Assembly (NCBI GenBank): GCA_900772475.1
Contig: CAAHEI010000085.1
Span: 1-64,000, forward strand
From: Clostridia bacterium
GTDB lineage: Bacteria > Bacillota > Clostridia > TANB77 > CAG-465
Reading direction: 5' to 3'
Length of the DNA: 64,000 nt
The position numbers were made by a program, and so were the translations under genes. A model generated the notes under the pieces. The model was not told where the DNA came from, searched no databases, and worked only from the letters and a program-made list of their open reading frames with translations. This document shows, piece after piece, positions 24,976 through 34,850 of the stretch (positions are counted from its first letter, which is position 1; every line of letters starts with the position of its first letter).

Positions 24976-26292
24976 TTAAAATTGTCTTTTTTTCCATCTT
25001 ACTACAGTAGTGGCTGCAGCAAATAGAAGAAGTAAAATTATACAAGGATCATTATAATCCCCTGTTTCAACTACCTTACCAGAAGCAGAAGCACTTGGAC
25101 TGCTACTTCCATTTCCACTTACACTTCCACTTACACTTATATTTCCATTATCACTTGGTGTATGTGTAGGCGTTGGTGACGGTACAACTGTCGGTTCAGT
25201 TGGTTCAGTTGGAACTGTTGGAACTGTCGGTTCAGTTGGAACTGTTGGTTCAGTTGGAACTGTCGGAGCAGTTGGTTCTGTTGGTTCTGTTGGTTCGGTT
25301 GGAACTGTTGGAACTGTTGGAACTGTCGGTTCTGTTGGAACAGTTGGAACTGTTGGTTCAGTTGGAACTGTTGGTTCGGTTGGAACTGTCGGTTCAGTTG
25401 GAACTGTTGGTTCTGTTGGAACTGTTGGAACAGTTGGTTCTGTTGGAACTGTCGGTTCTGTTGGAACAGTTGGAACTGTTGGTTCAGTTGGAACTGTTGG
25501 AACAGTTGGTTCGGTTGGAACTGTCGGTTCAGTTGGAACAGTTGGTTCAGTTGGTTCGGTTGGAACTGTTGGAACTGTTGGAACTGTCGGAACAGTTGGT
25601 TCAGTTGGTTCGGTTGGAACTGTCGGTTCAGTTGGAACAGTTGGATCTGTCGGCTCAGTTGGTTCTGTTGGAACAATAGTCTTCTGATTAGCAGCCCAAT
25701 ATTCAAACCAGCTTGATAGTTGGCTTGGTAGTTTTGCCTCAAATTCGTCGATGGATAAATAGTTTTTTTCAAAGCCTGTCGGATATCCATATACTCTATT
25801 AACAAGTTTACTGAAATTTTTCATATCAGGTAAAATTGTAAGATTATTGTTATATAGAAACAATGTCTCTAGAGAGTCACTCATTCCAATAATTGCATCA
25901 ACATTTTCAATTACACCTTCAGATACCCAAAGGTTTTGTAATTTTAAACCATTCAAGCCATCAAGAGTCTTTAATTTGCTACAACCAATAATGGTAATAT
26001 ATTTTAAATTATGACATAGACTTAAACCATGTAAGCTTTTTATTCCATATTCTGACTCACTATCAATAAAATGATTATATTCAAATAGATCCAACGAATT
26101 TAATTCTGACTGTGATATTTTACCATCCTTGTCGCTATCTGCAACTTTTACAAGTTCCTTATATAGAACTTCATCTGGAATATCTTTTTGTGTAATTATC
26201 CGGTCTTCTGCTTCGTTAGAAGCTGAAACAGGAATTACTCCAATAGCCATAACCATAACGATTGTTAAAATAACTGATAATAATTTTTTCAT
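24976..26292 (-). CDS. Secreted LRR protein with Pro-Thr stalk and sortase-type anchor
   Basis: A 438-residue wall protein. A signal peptide (residues 1-24, ...VIPVSAS) precedes an EF-hand-like loop (DSDKDGKISQSEL) and a leucine-rich repeat block (about 70-175, LKSLHGLSLCHNLKYI, TLFLYNNNLTILPDM). Residues about 207-370 are a stalk of PTE/PTV/PTD triplets. A Ser-rich linker leads to VVETGD, a hydrophobic helix and KKRQF, a variant sortase signal. It has its own strong promoter and terminator, so it is an independent gene inserted among Tad-like genes. Confidence 0.75.
   Translation of the reverse strand: MKKLLSVILTIVMVMAIGVIPVSASNEAEDRIITQKDIPDEVLYKELVKVADSDKDGKISQSELNSLDLFEYNHFIDSESEYGIKSLHGLSLCHNLKYITIIGCSKLKTLDGLNGLKLQNLWVSEGVIENVDAIIGMSDSLETLFLYNNNLTILPDMKNFSKLVNRVYGYPTGFEKNYLSIDEFEAKLPSQLSSWFEYWAANQKTIVPTEPTEPTDPTVPTEPTVPTEPTEPTVPTVPTVPTVPTEPTEPTVPTEPTVPTEPTVPTVPTEPTVPTVPTEPTVPTEPTVPTVPTEPTVPTEPTVPTEPTVPTEPTVPTVPTEPTVPTVPTVPTEPTEPTEPTAPTVPTEPTVPTEPTVPTVPTEPTEPTVVPSPTPTHTPSDNGNISVSGSVSGNGSSSPSASASGKVVETGDYNDPCIILLLLFAAATTVVRWKKRQF
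25185..25672. repeat. 9-bp-unit repeat array encoding the Pro-Thr stalk
   Basis: About 54 units of 9 bp encode Pro-Thr-x with x mostly Glu or Val. Ser- or stop-free alternative frames stay open on both strands as a by-product. Such arrays change length by slippage or recombination. Confidence 0.9.
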
Positions 26293-26348
26293 ATAAATTC
26301 TCCTTTTTTATAAGTATAAATTAAAAATGTATTTACGGAGATCCACTA

Positions 26349-26368
26349 CTCTCCGTATTGTTGGAGAG
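26349..26368. promoter_or_regulatory. Leader hairpin of the LRR gene
   Basis: ctctcc / ggagag (26349-26354 and 26363-26368) forms a 6-bp stem in the transcribed leader, 24 bases past the -10 box. A similar CTCTC/GAGAG dyad sits in the leader of the ClpP-like gene. Function is unknown. Confidence 0.35.
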
Positions 26369-26391
26369 CAATTAAGATTACTCATATCTTG

Positions 26392-26420
26392 ATTATAACA
26401 TTTTATGTATATCTTGTCAA
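26392..26420 (-). promoter_or_regulatory. Consensus promoter of the LRR gene
   Basis: TTGACA (26415-26420), 17 bases, TATAAT (26392-26397), both perfect. Confidence 0.85.
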
Positions 26421-26454
26421 GTTTTTTTCCATATTTTTCAAGCTTTTACCAAAA

Positions 26455-26490
26455 AATAGCAAAAAATATCAGGCATTTGCCTGATATTTT
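26455..26490 (-). terminator. Terminator of the Tad-like secreted-protein genes
   Basis: A 12-bp perfect stem (aaaatatcaggc / gcctgatatttt) with a 4-base loop has a T-rich tail on the minus strand. It ends the run 43.9-26.5 kb before the LRR gene's promoter. Confidence 0.8.
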
Positions 26491-26502
26491 AATATATTTT
26501 TA

Positions 26503-29500
26503 TTAGTCAAAATCATTTGCCGCTCTATTATCTAAATCAAATAATGCAACTGTACCTTTTACTTCTCCATACTTAGCATTAGAATTTGTATCATTTACAG
26601 TCCAAGTTCCCTTTTCCAACTGAATACTTAAATCATCTGCTTTTTTTCCAGGTGTACTAAATCCAAGATATCCTTCATAATCCCATTGAGTAGTATTGGT
26701 ATTTGGATCTGCTTTTTTATCATTAGAATTATAACTAATCTTGTTTTCTCTTCCATTGGAACTTTCACAACTAACAATTTCAAATTTAACTCCAACATAA
26801 CCATCTGTTAATGGTTTTGAAACATTTGAGCCCTCCACAGCGATGGTTGAATTTGGTAATTTAAATTCACCATACCAAGATTGTATAAAATTGTTGTCTG
26901 ACGAACTCATCATCTTACTACTTAAAACAAAATAATCGCTACTTCCAACTGTAAGTGGTTCTAATTGACTTGACATTGTATCAAGATTTGAAGTTACCCC
27001 TGAATTTGATTTTGTCCTATATCCATCATTTGGTTTGAAATAAATTGTATAATTGCTTCCAACAAATTTTGTATATTTTCCTGAAGAATTTTTATAGTAT
27101 AAATTAATATTTGGTTTATACGTTTCACCATCTTTTGAAATATAATAGTATTTTGGTGTAATTCTTACTTCTTTTTTCGAACTATTTGCATCGTTTAAGT
27201 CTTCCTTTGATTTATCAAAGAAACCGCTTGTTTTTAAATCAAAGCTTATTCTATACCCCATTTTAGGTGCATTTACATATGATATATTTGTATTTTTATA
27301 TGGTCCAAGTGGAAGTATTGTTTTTGCAGCAGCTGACGAAGAAATTGTAAGCCCTTCTCTGTCTTCTAAAGTATTCACATCACTTGAATATATACTATAT
27401 TTTTTTACTCCAGAAAAATATTCAATTCCAGTTAAATCGTTTACACCTTGTTCATTTTTCCTAAATACTGATTTAAAATCAATATCTGAACAATCCGTAA
27501 CTTTAAAATCATAAATTCTTCCTAAGTTTGTAACTTCATTATCGCTCTTAGCAAAATAATAAGCATCATTATACATTGTTAAATTACTATATGCTCGTGC
27601 ATCATGAACCTTGTAATTAGCATAATTTATTCCTCTTTCACAATAGTTTCTCCTTACTGGGAAAGTCTCATATTGTCCGTTTATATTAACTTTGAAACTA
27701 TTATTATTTTTTAAGCCAATATATGTATATTCATTAGCAGAAGTAATTAGATTTTTTGATTCTCTATTTAAAACTTTCTGTTTTAGCCAATTATTATTTT
27801 CAATAGGCATATTATTTGACGAAGCTATTAAAGATATTTTTCTTGTGTCACTTGTATTTTCAATTATACTATTTTGATTTATGTTACCACTGACTGTATT
27901 TCCAGCTTTTGCCTTGAATTCTCTTGTATCCTTACTTAATACAATAACTGTACCATATGGAATTTCCTCTCCAACGTTTTTAGTTATTTCTTGAATTTGA
28001 CCACCACTCGTAAATGAATATAATTTTTCATAATTTGTATCATTAGTCTTTACTACATTTATATCAAAAATTAAGTAATACTTATCTATATATTCAGTAT
28101 ATTTATGATTTTTGTATGCATCGCCTGTTGGTTCACTAATTTTAAGAGTAAAGTCTGCATTTTTCTGAATCACTGATGTATTATTTGTTCCAACTGAATG
28201 GTCAACAATTCCACTAGATTCAACTTTAACCTTTTCAACTTTAATTGGGTTATATACAATTACCTTAGATTCATTCTTCGTATTTGTAGAAATTTTAGAA
28301 CCTGAATAACTTTTAGTTAAAACATTGTATTTTTGATAATTTGCTGTAATTTTTGGTATTCGAAGTCCATTATATCTATTTTCAGGTACTTTATAACCAG
28401 TCTCAAAATCATTTTTTTCAGTCTTTTTCTCTGCAACAGTTTTCAAATCAGATTTTGAAGGAAAATTCTTAACTTCCTTATATTTTTCCAATTCTGCATT
28501 TATAGAATCTACATTTTTAGCTGTAAATTCCTTTGTCGAATTTCCCTCTAGTAACGTCCACTTATCATTTGCACCCCCAAATATTTTTCCTACATCACCA
28601 CTATTATCGCTAATATTACCAGAAATTAATTTGTTTACATCAAAATTTTTAGCCTTGTATTTTAGAACTTTTCCTTCTATTTTATATTCATATTTTAAAG
28701 CTATAAATTTAACTTTATTTGCGATTAAATATGGTGTTATATTTTCATTCGTTGGAGTATATTGCATTTGACAATCATCTGTTTTTGAACCATCAGATAC
28801 TGTTTTAATTCCACTTTCAGGTGTATTCCCACCTCCATCTGGATTATCAGGATCATCCGGTGGAATATTCACCTTTTTATACTTGAATTCTATTACAGTG
28901 ACCTTACTTGTATCTCCAGCTGTTATATTAACTGTATCCTTAATATTACTCTTAGCCTTAGACAAATTCTTATGTGCCTCTTCATATGATGTACTTGTAC
29001 TAACTTTTACTCCTGTAAGCTCATAATATTTTGCCCTATCTACTATTGTAAGATATCTACTAACAATTAATTTGTCTCCTGAATCCACCTCATAATACTC
29101 AGGATAAACTGAACTATGCTTATTATTTGATGAAAATTTATTATTTTTTAATTCTTCAAGATTTCCACTACCACCTCTATCTAATACTTCTGAGTCATTA
29201 TGACCTATGTCATTTCCTTTTTCATCAATATGTCTTACATATACTTTTGAATTTGTGTTAACCACATTTTTTGGTAATAAAAGAATATTGTCATAATAAT
29301 TTAAAAATGACATTGGTGCTTGATAAACAGGGGATCCGGTCAACCCAAATAATTCTGGCAGATCCTTCTCATCATCATTTTCTGCAGCTGTTAAATAACC
29401 TACCTCTTTTTTGTCTTCTTTATCTATATCATAAACAGAACGTGTGTTTAAATAATATTTATCATAAGAATAACCTATTGGTTGTGAAATATAATATTTA

Positions 29501-30102
29501 TAACAATCTCCTTTAATCTTACTTGTCCCCAATTTACTTTTTATTTTTTTAATATAATTTTCTGAAATCTGATTTTCATTTAAAGATACATATTTTTTAT
29601 TTTTTTCGACTACTTGAATTGTTTCTCTTCTTGCATATCTTGCAAACTCCACGTATTTAATTTTCTTCAAGTCTTCTTCATCTTTATGTGAAACATTGGT
29701 TCTTTTTGAATCACCTTTTATGCTGCCTTTCATGTATCCATATTTACCATTTCCATTATCATCATATTTTGAAAAGGGCTCTGTGTGAACAACAAATGAA
29801 TACGTTCTAATTGTACCCCATTCTTTTTCCCAACCAGCTTTAATATTATCACCAAATGGCTTTACAAATGATTCGCTTCCATCATAATATACCCATTCAT
29901 TACCCTCAGTTGATTTGCGGCTGTTAACCCACTTTAGCCATGAACCTGTTTCTGCTCCTATACTTGATATAAACACAATATTCTTTCCCTCTGCTGTGCC
30001 CTTTATCTCTATATCCTTTGCAAATATATATGTATTACATGTTAGGAAAAGAAAAACAAAGGATATTAATATAAATAATCCTTTTTTTAAATGTTTTTTC
30101 AT
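26503..30102 (-). CDS. Large secreted protein, 1199 aa
   Basis: A 1199-residue extracellular protein with a signal peptide (residues 1-28, ...CNTYIFA). Residues about 285-410 contain a MucBP-like strand pattern (KVYVRHIDEKGNDIG, then VTVIEFKYKKV). A Pro/Asp/Gly linker follows (PPDDPDNPDGGGNTP). The rest is beta-rich with many Tyr, Asn and Lys and no catalytic motif that I can name. There is no LPXTG or transmembrane anchor at the C-terminus (...LFDLDNRAANDFD). AGGAGG precedes the ATG. It follows the pilin-like genes by 15 bases and may be a secreted or tip component of the apparatus. Confidence 0.6.
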   Translation of the reverse strand: MKKHLKKGLFILISFVFLFLTCNTYIFAKDIEIKGTAEGKNIVFISSIGAETGSWLKWVNSRKSTEGNEWVYYDGSESFVKPFGDNIKAGWEKEWGTIRTYSFVVHTEPFSKYDDNGNGKYGYMKGSIKGDSKRTNVSHKDEEDLKKIKYVEFARYARRETIQVVEKNKKYVSLNENQISENYIKKIKSKLGTSKIKGDCYKYYISQPIGYSYDKYYLNTRSVYDIDKEDKKEVGYLTAAENDDEKDLPELFGLTGSPVYQAPMSFLNYYDNILLLPKNVVNTNSKVYVRHIDEKGNDIGHNDSEVLDRGGSGNLEELKNNKFSSNNKHSSVYPEYYEVDSGDKLIVSRYLTIVDRAKYYELTGVKVSTSTSYEEAHKNLSKAKSNIKDTVNITAGDTSKVTVIEFKYKKVNIPPDDPDNPDGGGNTPESGIKTVSDGSKTDDCQMQYTPTNENITPYLIANKVKFIALKYEYKIEGKVLKYKAKNFDVNKLISGNISDNSGDVGKIFGGANDKWTLLEGNSTKEFTAKNVDSINAELEKYKEVKNFPSKSDLKTVAEKKTEKNDFETGYKVPENRYNGLRIPKITANYQKYNVLTKSYSGSKISTNTKNESKVIVYNPIKVEKVKVESSGIVDHSVGTNNTSVIQKNADFTLKISEPTGDAYKNHKYTEYIDKYYLIFDINVVKTNDTNYEKLYSFTSGGQIQEITKNVGEEIPYGTVIVLSKDTREFKAKAGNTVSGNINQNSIIENTSDTRKISLIASSNNMPIENNNWLKQKVLNRESKNLITSANEYTYIGLKNNNSFKVNINGQYETFPVRRNYCERGINYANYKVHDARAYSNLTMYNDAYYFAKSDNEVTNLGRIYDFKVTDCSDIDFKSVFRKNEQGVNDLTGIEYFSGVKKYSIYSSDVNTLEDREGLTISSSAAAKTILPLGPYKNTNISYVNAPKMGYRISFDLKTSGFFDKSKEDLNDANSSKKEVRITPKYYYISKDGETYKPNINLYYKNSSGKYTKFVGSNYTIYFKPNDGYRTKSNSGVTSNLDTMSSQLEPLTVGSSDYFVLSSKMMSSSDNNFIQSWYGEFKLPNSTIAVEGSNVSKPLTDGYVGVKFEIVSCESSNGRENKISYNSNDKKADPNTNTTQWDYEGYLGFSTPGKKADDLSIQLEKGTWTVNDTNSNAKYGEVKGTVALFDLDNRAANDFD

Positions 30103-30117
30103 TTTTTCCTCCTTTCA

Positions 30118-31578
30118 TTAAAATTCTAATTTAATACTTCCTGCAATCCAATTCTTTATTGAACCATTTGAAATGCTAAGGTTTAAATCTTCATCCATTG
30201 ATTCTCCCATTGGTACATCTAAGATCATTTTTGAGGTGTTAGTGTCATATTGAGTTTCAAGCTCTAAATTATCGCCAAAAAATAAATTTTTGTCTGTATA
30301 GCAACCTGAAAAATCAACTTCCACTATAGTCCTTACTCTATAATTTCTTCCATCGTAATATACTGCTGGTAAAGCTACTTTTGCGTTTCCTTTTAAAACA
30401 ATTTTATTATCTTTTACATATTGTACATACTCTTTTACTTTTTCTTTGTCAACTCCATATAACATATATGGTAAAATGTCAGCTGCAAACTTATCAGTAT
30501 TTATTGTTGTGTAATCAACATTTAATATTGTGTTAAAATATTGTTCAACATAATTAGAAATCTGAAAATAAAATTCTTTCTTTTCTGAATACACACTTTT
30601 TGCATTTTCATAACTATTTTTATCATAAATATAGTCTTCCTTTTCATACACACTCTTATCTACATCAGATAATGTATATGGATACTGATCTTTATTTGAA
30701 GGCATTTTATCTTCATTTATATTTACTTTTGCATCTTCTATTGTTATTGTGTTGTATTTTACAAGGAAGTTTGAAATAATTTCATTCATTTGTCCTTTAA
30801 ATATTTTTGAATCACCATTTATTTTCTTTTTATTTATAGTGATTATCTCGTTTGCAATCATATCTTCTATTGCAATTTTTTCATCAGGTTTGTATTTGTC
30901 TATATCTTTTACTTTAAGATCAACTGCTGAATTTACCTCTTTTTCAAGTATCTTTGTTTTTGCATTTACAAAATAACGTATTACCTCAATATATGTGGCT
31001 TTTTCATCTGCGTTATCTTTTGTTACATCTGCCTCTCCTATTATTCCTCTATATTTTGCATATTCAACCCACATTGCATTATTGTAATTTTCTTCGGGTT
31101 CTCCAGCAAATCCTGATATATCGTTTGTGTTAAATACAGTTGCAAGTACCATTTTAACAGCTTCTGATTTTGTTATACTCTCTCCTGTTTTTGCACTTTG
31201 GTTATCATAAACCTTATCAAAACCATAATTTTTCATTGTTTCTTCTAAGCCAAAATATGGTTTGTATTTGTTATATTTTACTAATGATACAATACCAAAT
31301 ATAGCTAGTCCAACTAATATAACTAATGCAACGAGAATTACAATTGTAATTCTTGACTTTATTGCTTTTTTATCTAATTTTTTCTTTTCTTTTTTATTTC
31401 CAGGTTCTTTGCTCTTTTGATATGATGGTATAATTTTTTGTTTCTCTACTTGCTTTTCTTCTTCTTTTGGCTTATTTATTTTATTTGTATCTTCATTTAC
31501 GTTATCTATACTATTTGTAGTCTTTTTAAGCTTTTTTTCCTTTTTTGTCTTAATTTTATCATCATGGTTTTCTTTCAT
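30118..31578 (-). CDS. Membrane protein with SLH-like extracellular region
   Basis: A 486-residue protein. The first 80 residues are Lys/Glu-rich and cytosolic. One transmembrane helix follows (about 83-105). The extracellular part has an S-layer-homology-like stretch (residues about 130-225: ITKSEAVKMVLATVFNT, NNAMWVEYAKYRGII, ATYIEVIRYFVNAKTKI). The C-terminal 170 residues are beta-rich. Single SLH-like copies may not bind the wall. It lies inside the Tad-like run. AGGGGTG precedes the ATG. Confidence 0.55.
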   Translation of the reverse strand: MKENHDDKIKTKKEKKLKKTTNSIDNVNEDTNKINKPKEEEKQVEKQKIIPSYQKSKEPGNKKEKKKLDKKAIKSRITIVILVALVILVGLAIFGIVSLVKYNKYKPYFGLEETMKNYGFDKVYDNQSAKTGESITKSEAVKMVLATVFNTNDISGFAGEPEENYNNAMWVEYAKYRGIIGEADVTKDNADEKATYIEVIRYFVNAKTKILEKEVNSAVDLKVKDIDKYKPDEKIAIEDMIANEIITINKKKINGDSKIFKGQMNEIISNFLVKYNTITIEDAKVNINEDKMPSNKDQYPYTLSDVDKSVYEKEDYIYDKNSYENAKSVYSEKKEFYFQISNYVEQYFNTILNVDYTTINTDKFAADILPYMLYGVDKEKVKEYVQYVKDNKIVLKGNAKVALPAVYYDGRNYRVRTIVEVDFSGCYTDKNLFFGDNLELETQYDTNTSKMILDVPMGESMDEDLNLSISNGSIKNWIAGSIKLEF

Positions 31579-31611
31579 TTACTTCACCCCTTATATATTT
31601 TATACAACACA

Positions 31612-32841
31612 TTATGGATTACAAATAGGACAAGGATAAAATCCTTCCAATGTAATATATGTATTTCCTGTTTTATATACAGCCCTTACTGATGCTGCTT
31701 GTTGCTTTGTAAATAAATATCCTGGTGTAATATTATTATGTGTAGATACTCTATACTCTGGACAATTAACATCTTTGTGATATAAATTCATTATATATTT
31801 TGAGTTTTTATTTGCTATATCATCTGTTTTTGGTATTGTTAAATAATAACGTGTTATTTCTGTTAGTTTTGATGTACTATATGCTCTAGTGTTTAAATAC
31901 CTATTTCCTATAGAGATACCTTGAACAAGAGCCATTATACCTACATTTTTTATTTGACTTTCCATTTCCCCTTCTTCTAATGTTGGAAATACAAAATTAT
32001 ATTTAATACCAGCATTACTTGCATAAATATTGTTATTATTTGTTGCAAATTGCATTTCACTTTCTATTGCATTTATTATAACTGACTTTCTTACTTCTTG
32101 TAATTTTTTTATAGTATCCTTTAAACAATCTTTTTTAGATTGTACATTTGGTTGTGTATTTGAAAATAATTTGTAATTATTCTTGGTATCAGTTAAGTAA
32201 AAACCTGAAACCTCAATATCTTCTTTTTTTCCATTTATTACTTCATATCCTCTATGAGTAACATAGTCATCCATTGTAAACTCAATTAAGTGATATGATT
32301 GAAGAGAGGATTCTTTGGCATCATCACGTTTTTCGGAAAATGTTGCTCTATAACCATTTGTACTATCATAATATATGTAATATTCATAAGTATAATATTT
32401 CTTTGGCTTTAATGAATGTCTTACTACTTTTTGACCATCAAGTGAATCATCTTCAAATGATTCTATAGATGAAACCTGTACACCGTTATAGTCGATTACA
32501 GCAATTGCAGGTATAAAATACTGCAAATAATTTTCTGCATCTTTATTTCCCTTTATTCCAAAATTATTATACATCGAATTTAAAAAGGTATCAACTGCTA
32601 CTTGGGAATTAACACTAATTTTGTTATTTGATACACCTGAATATCCATAATCAATTTCAGAGTCTGAATTTTCAACTTCCTTCATTTGATCAGAAGCATC
32701 ATTAAGTGATGTACTAATAACCTTTTTGTAATACATTTCTTGCTCCTCTGCTTTTATTGTAAAAGACACATTAACATATACTATAATTATTATTGGAAGA
32801 GTAACTCCTATAAATATTAAAGCAAAATCTGTAAGTTTCAT
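31612..32841 (-). CDS. Tad-locus membrane-anchored hypothetical protein
   Basis: A 409-residue protein with a short N-terminus and one helix at residues 7-28, then a large extracellular region. No named domain is visible. The C-terminus ends ITLEGFYPCPICNP, a CxxC that could bind metal or form a disulphide. The N-terminal layout (few residues, then helix, then helical stretch) resembles the other pilin-like genes of the locus. GAGGTG precedes the ATG. Confidence 0.5.
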   Translation of the reverse strand: MKLTDFALIFIGVTLPIIIIVYVNVSFTIKAEEQEMYYKKVISTSLNDASDQMKEVENSDSEIDYGYSGVSNNKISVNSQVAVDTFLNSMYNNFGIKGNKDAENYLQYFIPAIAVIDYNGVQVSSIESFEDDSLDGQKVVRHSLKPKKYYTYEYYIYYDSTNGYRATFSEKRDDAKESSLQSYHLIEFTMDDYVTHRGYEVINGKKEDIEVSGFYLTDTKNNYKLFSNTQPNVQSKKDCLKDTIKKLQEVRKSVIINAIESEMQFATNNNNIYASNAGIKYNFVFPTLEEGEMESQIKNVGIMALVQGISIGNRYLNTRAYSTSKLTEITRYYLTIPKTDDIANKNSKYIMNLYHKDVNCPEYRVSTHNNITPGYLFTKQQAASVRAVYKTGNTYITLEGFYPCPICNP

Positions 32842-32856
32842 CTATTCACCTCATTT

Positions 32857-34308
32857 CTACATACCAATTACCCTTGATTGAATCAAAGTTAAATCCTCAT
32901 CATCAACTTTACCATCTTGGTTCATATCTACTCTTTTTTTCTCATCTTCACTAAGACTTAGAGTATTTGCAATATACCTTTGTAACAAAACTAGATCATT
33001 AATGTTAACCTTAAAGTCATTATTTACATCTCCTAATATATATCCAAAATTAACTATTTCCTTTAAGTAATCTACATCAATTTGTGAAATAACACCATCA
33101 CCATTGATATCTGCTGCTTTCTTTTGTATTTCAGTAAATGTAACTTCATTGTTTATTTTTCTTGTAATTAAGCTATAATCATCATCTGTTATTTTAAAAT
33201 CTTGATTAACATCTCCTGTTATATAACTATTTTGTACATATTCTCCGACATATTTTTTATCTATTTCATCTATATTTCCATCCTTGTTAATATCATAAGT
33301 CTCTTTTTCAGAATCTGTAAGAGTTCCTGTACCATCAATGTATTTTTGTATTTTATCTAAGTCTTCTGATTTAAATTTTCTTTCTTGTTCATCTGGATTT
33401 CCAATTTTTAATATAATTGTCGTTGTACCTGACCTATATCCAAGTGCATCTATAGCATACACCTCAATTTTATATTTTATTCCATCTTCAAAGAAACCTA
33501 TATCTTTTTCCAAACTAGTACCTTCTGTTGTCTCTTTTGTAGATGTTGCATTATTACTAAGATTAGTTATTTTCCATTTATATTTTGAAATACTGTTAGC
33601 TACATCTGAATCTCCACTACTAAATGCAGTAGATTTTGCCTTTATTGTTTTGTTTATAAATTCTGATTTAGGTAATGTTTTTTCTTCGTTATTAGTTAAA
33701 GTTTCACTATTAAAAGATATAACTGGTGCTCCTGGTGCTTGCATATGTCCCTTATATGTTGCATCAACATTTTTCCAAGCATTGTTTTTTATAATGCCTC
33801 CATATTCAACTGAAATTCTATCCTTTTTTGATGCGGGAATAATTGTATTAAACAATGATCCTGCTAGCGTCATATTACTATTTTTAACTCTAACATATAT
33901 TTCGTCCTTAGCGTTTAATCTATATATATTATTTTTAATTGTTTTTTCCATTAAACCACTGTCTATAGTATTTGATTCAATAGAATTAAAAATATCATTG
34001 CTATAATCTATATAACTATCTTCAGTATATACATCATTACTACCCTCAGGTAATAAAACCTTTCTATGAGCCTCAACTTGAATATCATATACATTACCAG
34101 TATTTGCAAGATCATTTACAAATTTGTTATACATATCTTGATCAATATATCCATTATTCATTACCTGATCTGCAAACGTTGAAGTTGCTTTTAAAACCAA
34201 GTTATATGACATATCATCCTGTCTCTCAAAAAAATTATATAAAGGGAAAATTACTATTAGAAGCACTAACAGAATTATAGTTATTATTATACTTAAATTA
34301 TCTTTCAT
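32857..34308 (-). CDS. Pilus-locus protein with dockerin-type repeats
   Basis: A 483-residue protein. Residues 1-175 are paralogous to the 262-aa protein at 35.4-36.1 kb: helix, then DDMSYNLVLKATSTFADQV, NTGNVYDIQVE, and VRVKNSNMTLAGSLFN. Residues about 195-305 form an Ig/fibronectin-like domain. Residues about 310-483 carry a chain of dockerin-type Ca-binding loops: YDINKDGNIDEID, GDVNQDFKITDDD, ADINGDGVISQID, GDVNNDFKVNIND and VDMNQDGKVDDED. Dockerins bind cohesins. No cohesin gene is in the window. AGGAGGG lies 13 nt before the ATG, an unusually long spacing. Confidence 0.7.
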   Translation of the reverse strand: MKDNLSIIITIILLVLLIVIFPLYNFFERQDDMSYNLVLKATSTFADQVMNNGYIDQDMYNKFVNDLANTGNVYDIQVEAHRKVLLPEGSNDVYTEDSYIDYSNDIFNSIESNTIDSGLMEKTIKNNIYRLNAKDEIYVRVKNSNMTLAGSLFNTIIPASKKDRISVEYGGIIKNNAWKNVDATYKGHMQAPGAPVISFNSETLTNNEEKTLPKSEFINKTIKAKSTAFSSGDSDVANSISKYKWKITNLSNNATSTKETTEGTSLEKDIGFFEDGIKYKIEVYAIDALGYRSGTTTIILKIGNPDEQERKFKSEDLDKIQKYIDGTGTLTDSEKETYDINKDGNIDEIDKKYVGEYVQNSYITGDVNQDFKITDDDYSLITRKINNEVTFTEIQKKAADINGDGVISQIDVDYLKEIVNFGYILGDVNNDFKVNINDLVLLQRYIANTLSLSEDEKKRVDMNQDGKVDDEDLTLIQSRVIGM

Positions 34309-34342
34309 ACACTAAAAATTCCCTCCTTTTATTTTTAAGATT

Positions 34343-34828
34343 TTATTTTTTACACCTTATCTTTATATATACAGTTTTAGTATTTGGATTTTCTGCCTCA
34401 TACTCTAAATAGAATTTATTGTACCTTCTTAGCTTTTCCTCCACTTGACTATTAGTCAAGTTTTTACTTTCTTCTTCTTTTCCTAAACATATATTTTCTC
34501 TTTCAGTTTCAAGTACAATATTAACATCATATTTTACATCTGCATTATTATTTGATTGTCCTCCATATAAATCCTTTTTTATATAGTTAAAATAATATGA
34601 TAGTACATCTTCTCTTGTTAAAGGTAAAAGTTGAGTATCACCATCATACATTTCTGTTCCATCACTTACTGTATTTATAATTGATCCACCAAGGCCTTGT
34701 GAATATTCATAGGCTGAATTTGCATATCTATTAACACCTAAAAACAACATTATGGATAAACTCAAAGCAATTACAAATATAAATACATAAGTTGCAGTAT
34801 ATAACAAAGTATTAGTTGATTCATTCAT
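34343..34828 (-). CDS. Pilin-like small membrane protein
   Basis: A 161-residue protein with a 9-residue N-terminus, one helix (about 10-30) and a soluble region. The segment LLPLTREDVLSYYFNYIKKDLYG aligns in position with SGAQV/TGADV motifs of the other pilin-like proteins here. No Gly-x4-Glu prepilin site is visible. GGAGCG precedes the ATG. Confidence 0.45.
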   Translation of the reverse strand: MNESTNTLLYTATYVFIFVIALSLSIMLFLGVNRYANSAYEYSQGLGGSIINTVSDGTEMYDGDTQLLPLTREDVLSYYFNYIKKDLYGGQSNNNADVKYDVNIVLETERENICLGKEEESKNLTNSQVEEKLRRYNKFYLEYEAENPNTKTVYIKIRCKK

Positions 34829-34850
34829 TATATCATCGCTCCATTCTACT

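Noticed and set aside
25137..25805. Long open frames on both strands over the stalk repeat (222 and 168 codons)
   Set aside because: They arise because the 9-bp repeat lacks stops in any frame; they have no ribosome site, and the third frame has a full signal peptide, LRR and anchor.
33338..34006. 222-codon plus-strand ORF
   Set aside because: Antisense shadow of the dockerin-bearing gene, whose Ca-loop repeats are unmistakable.
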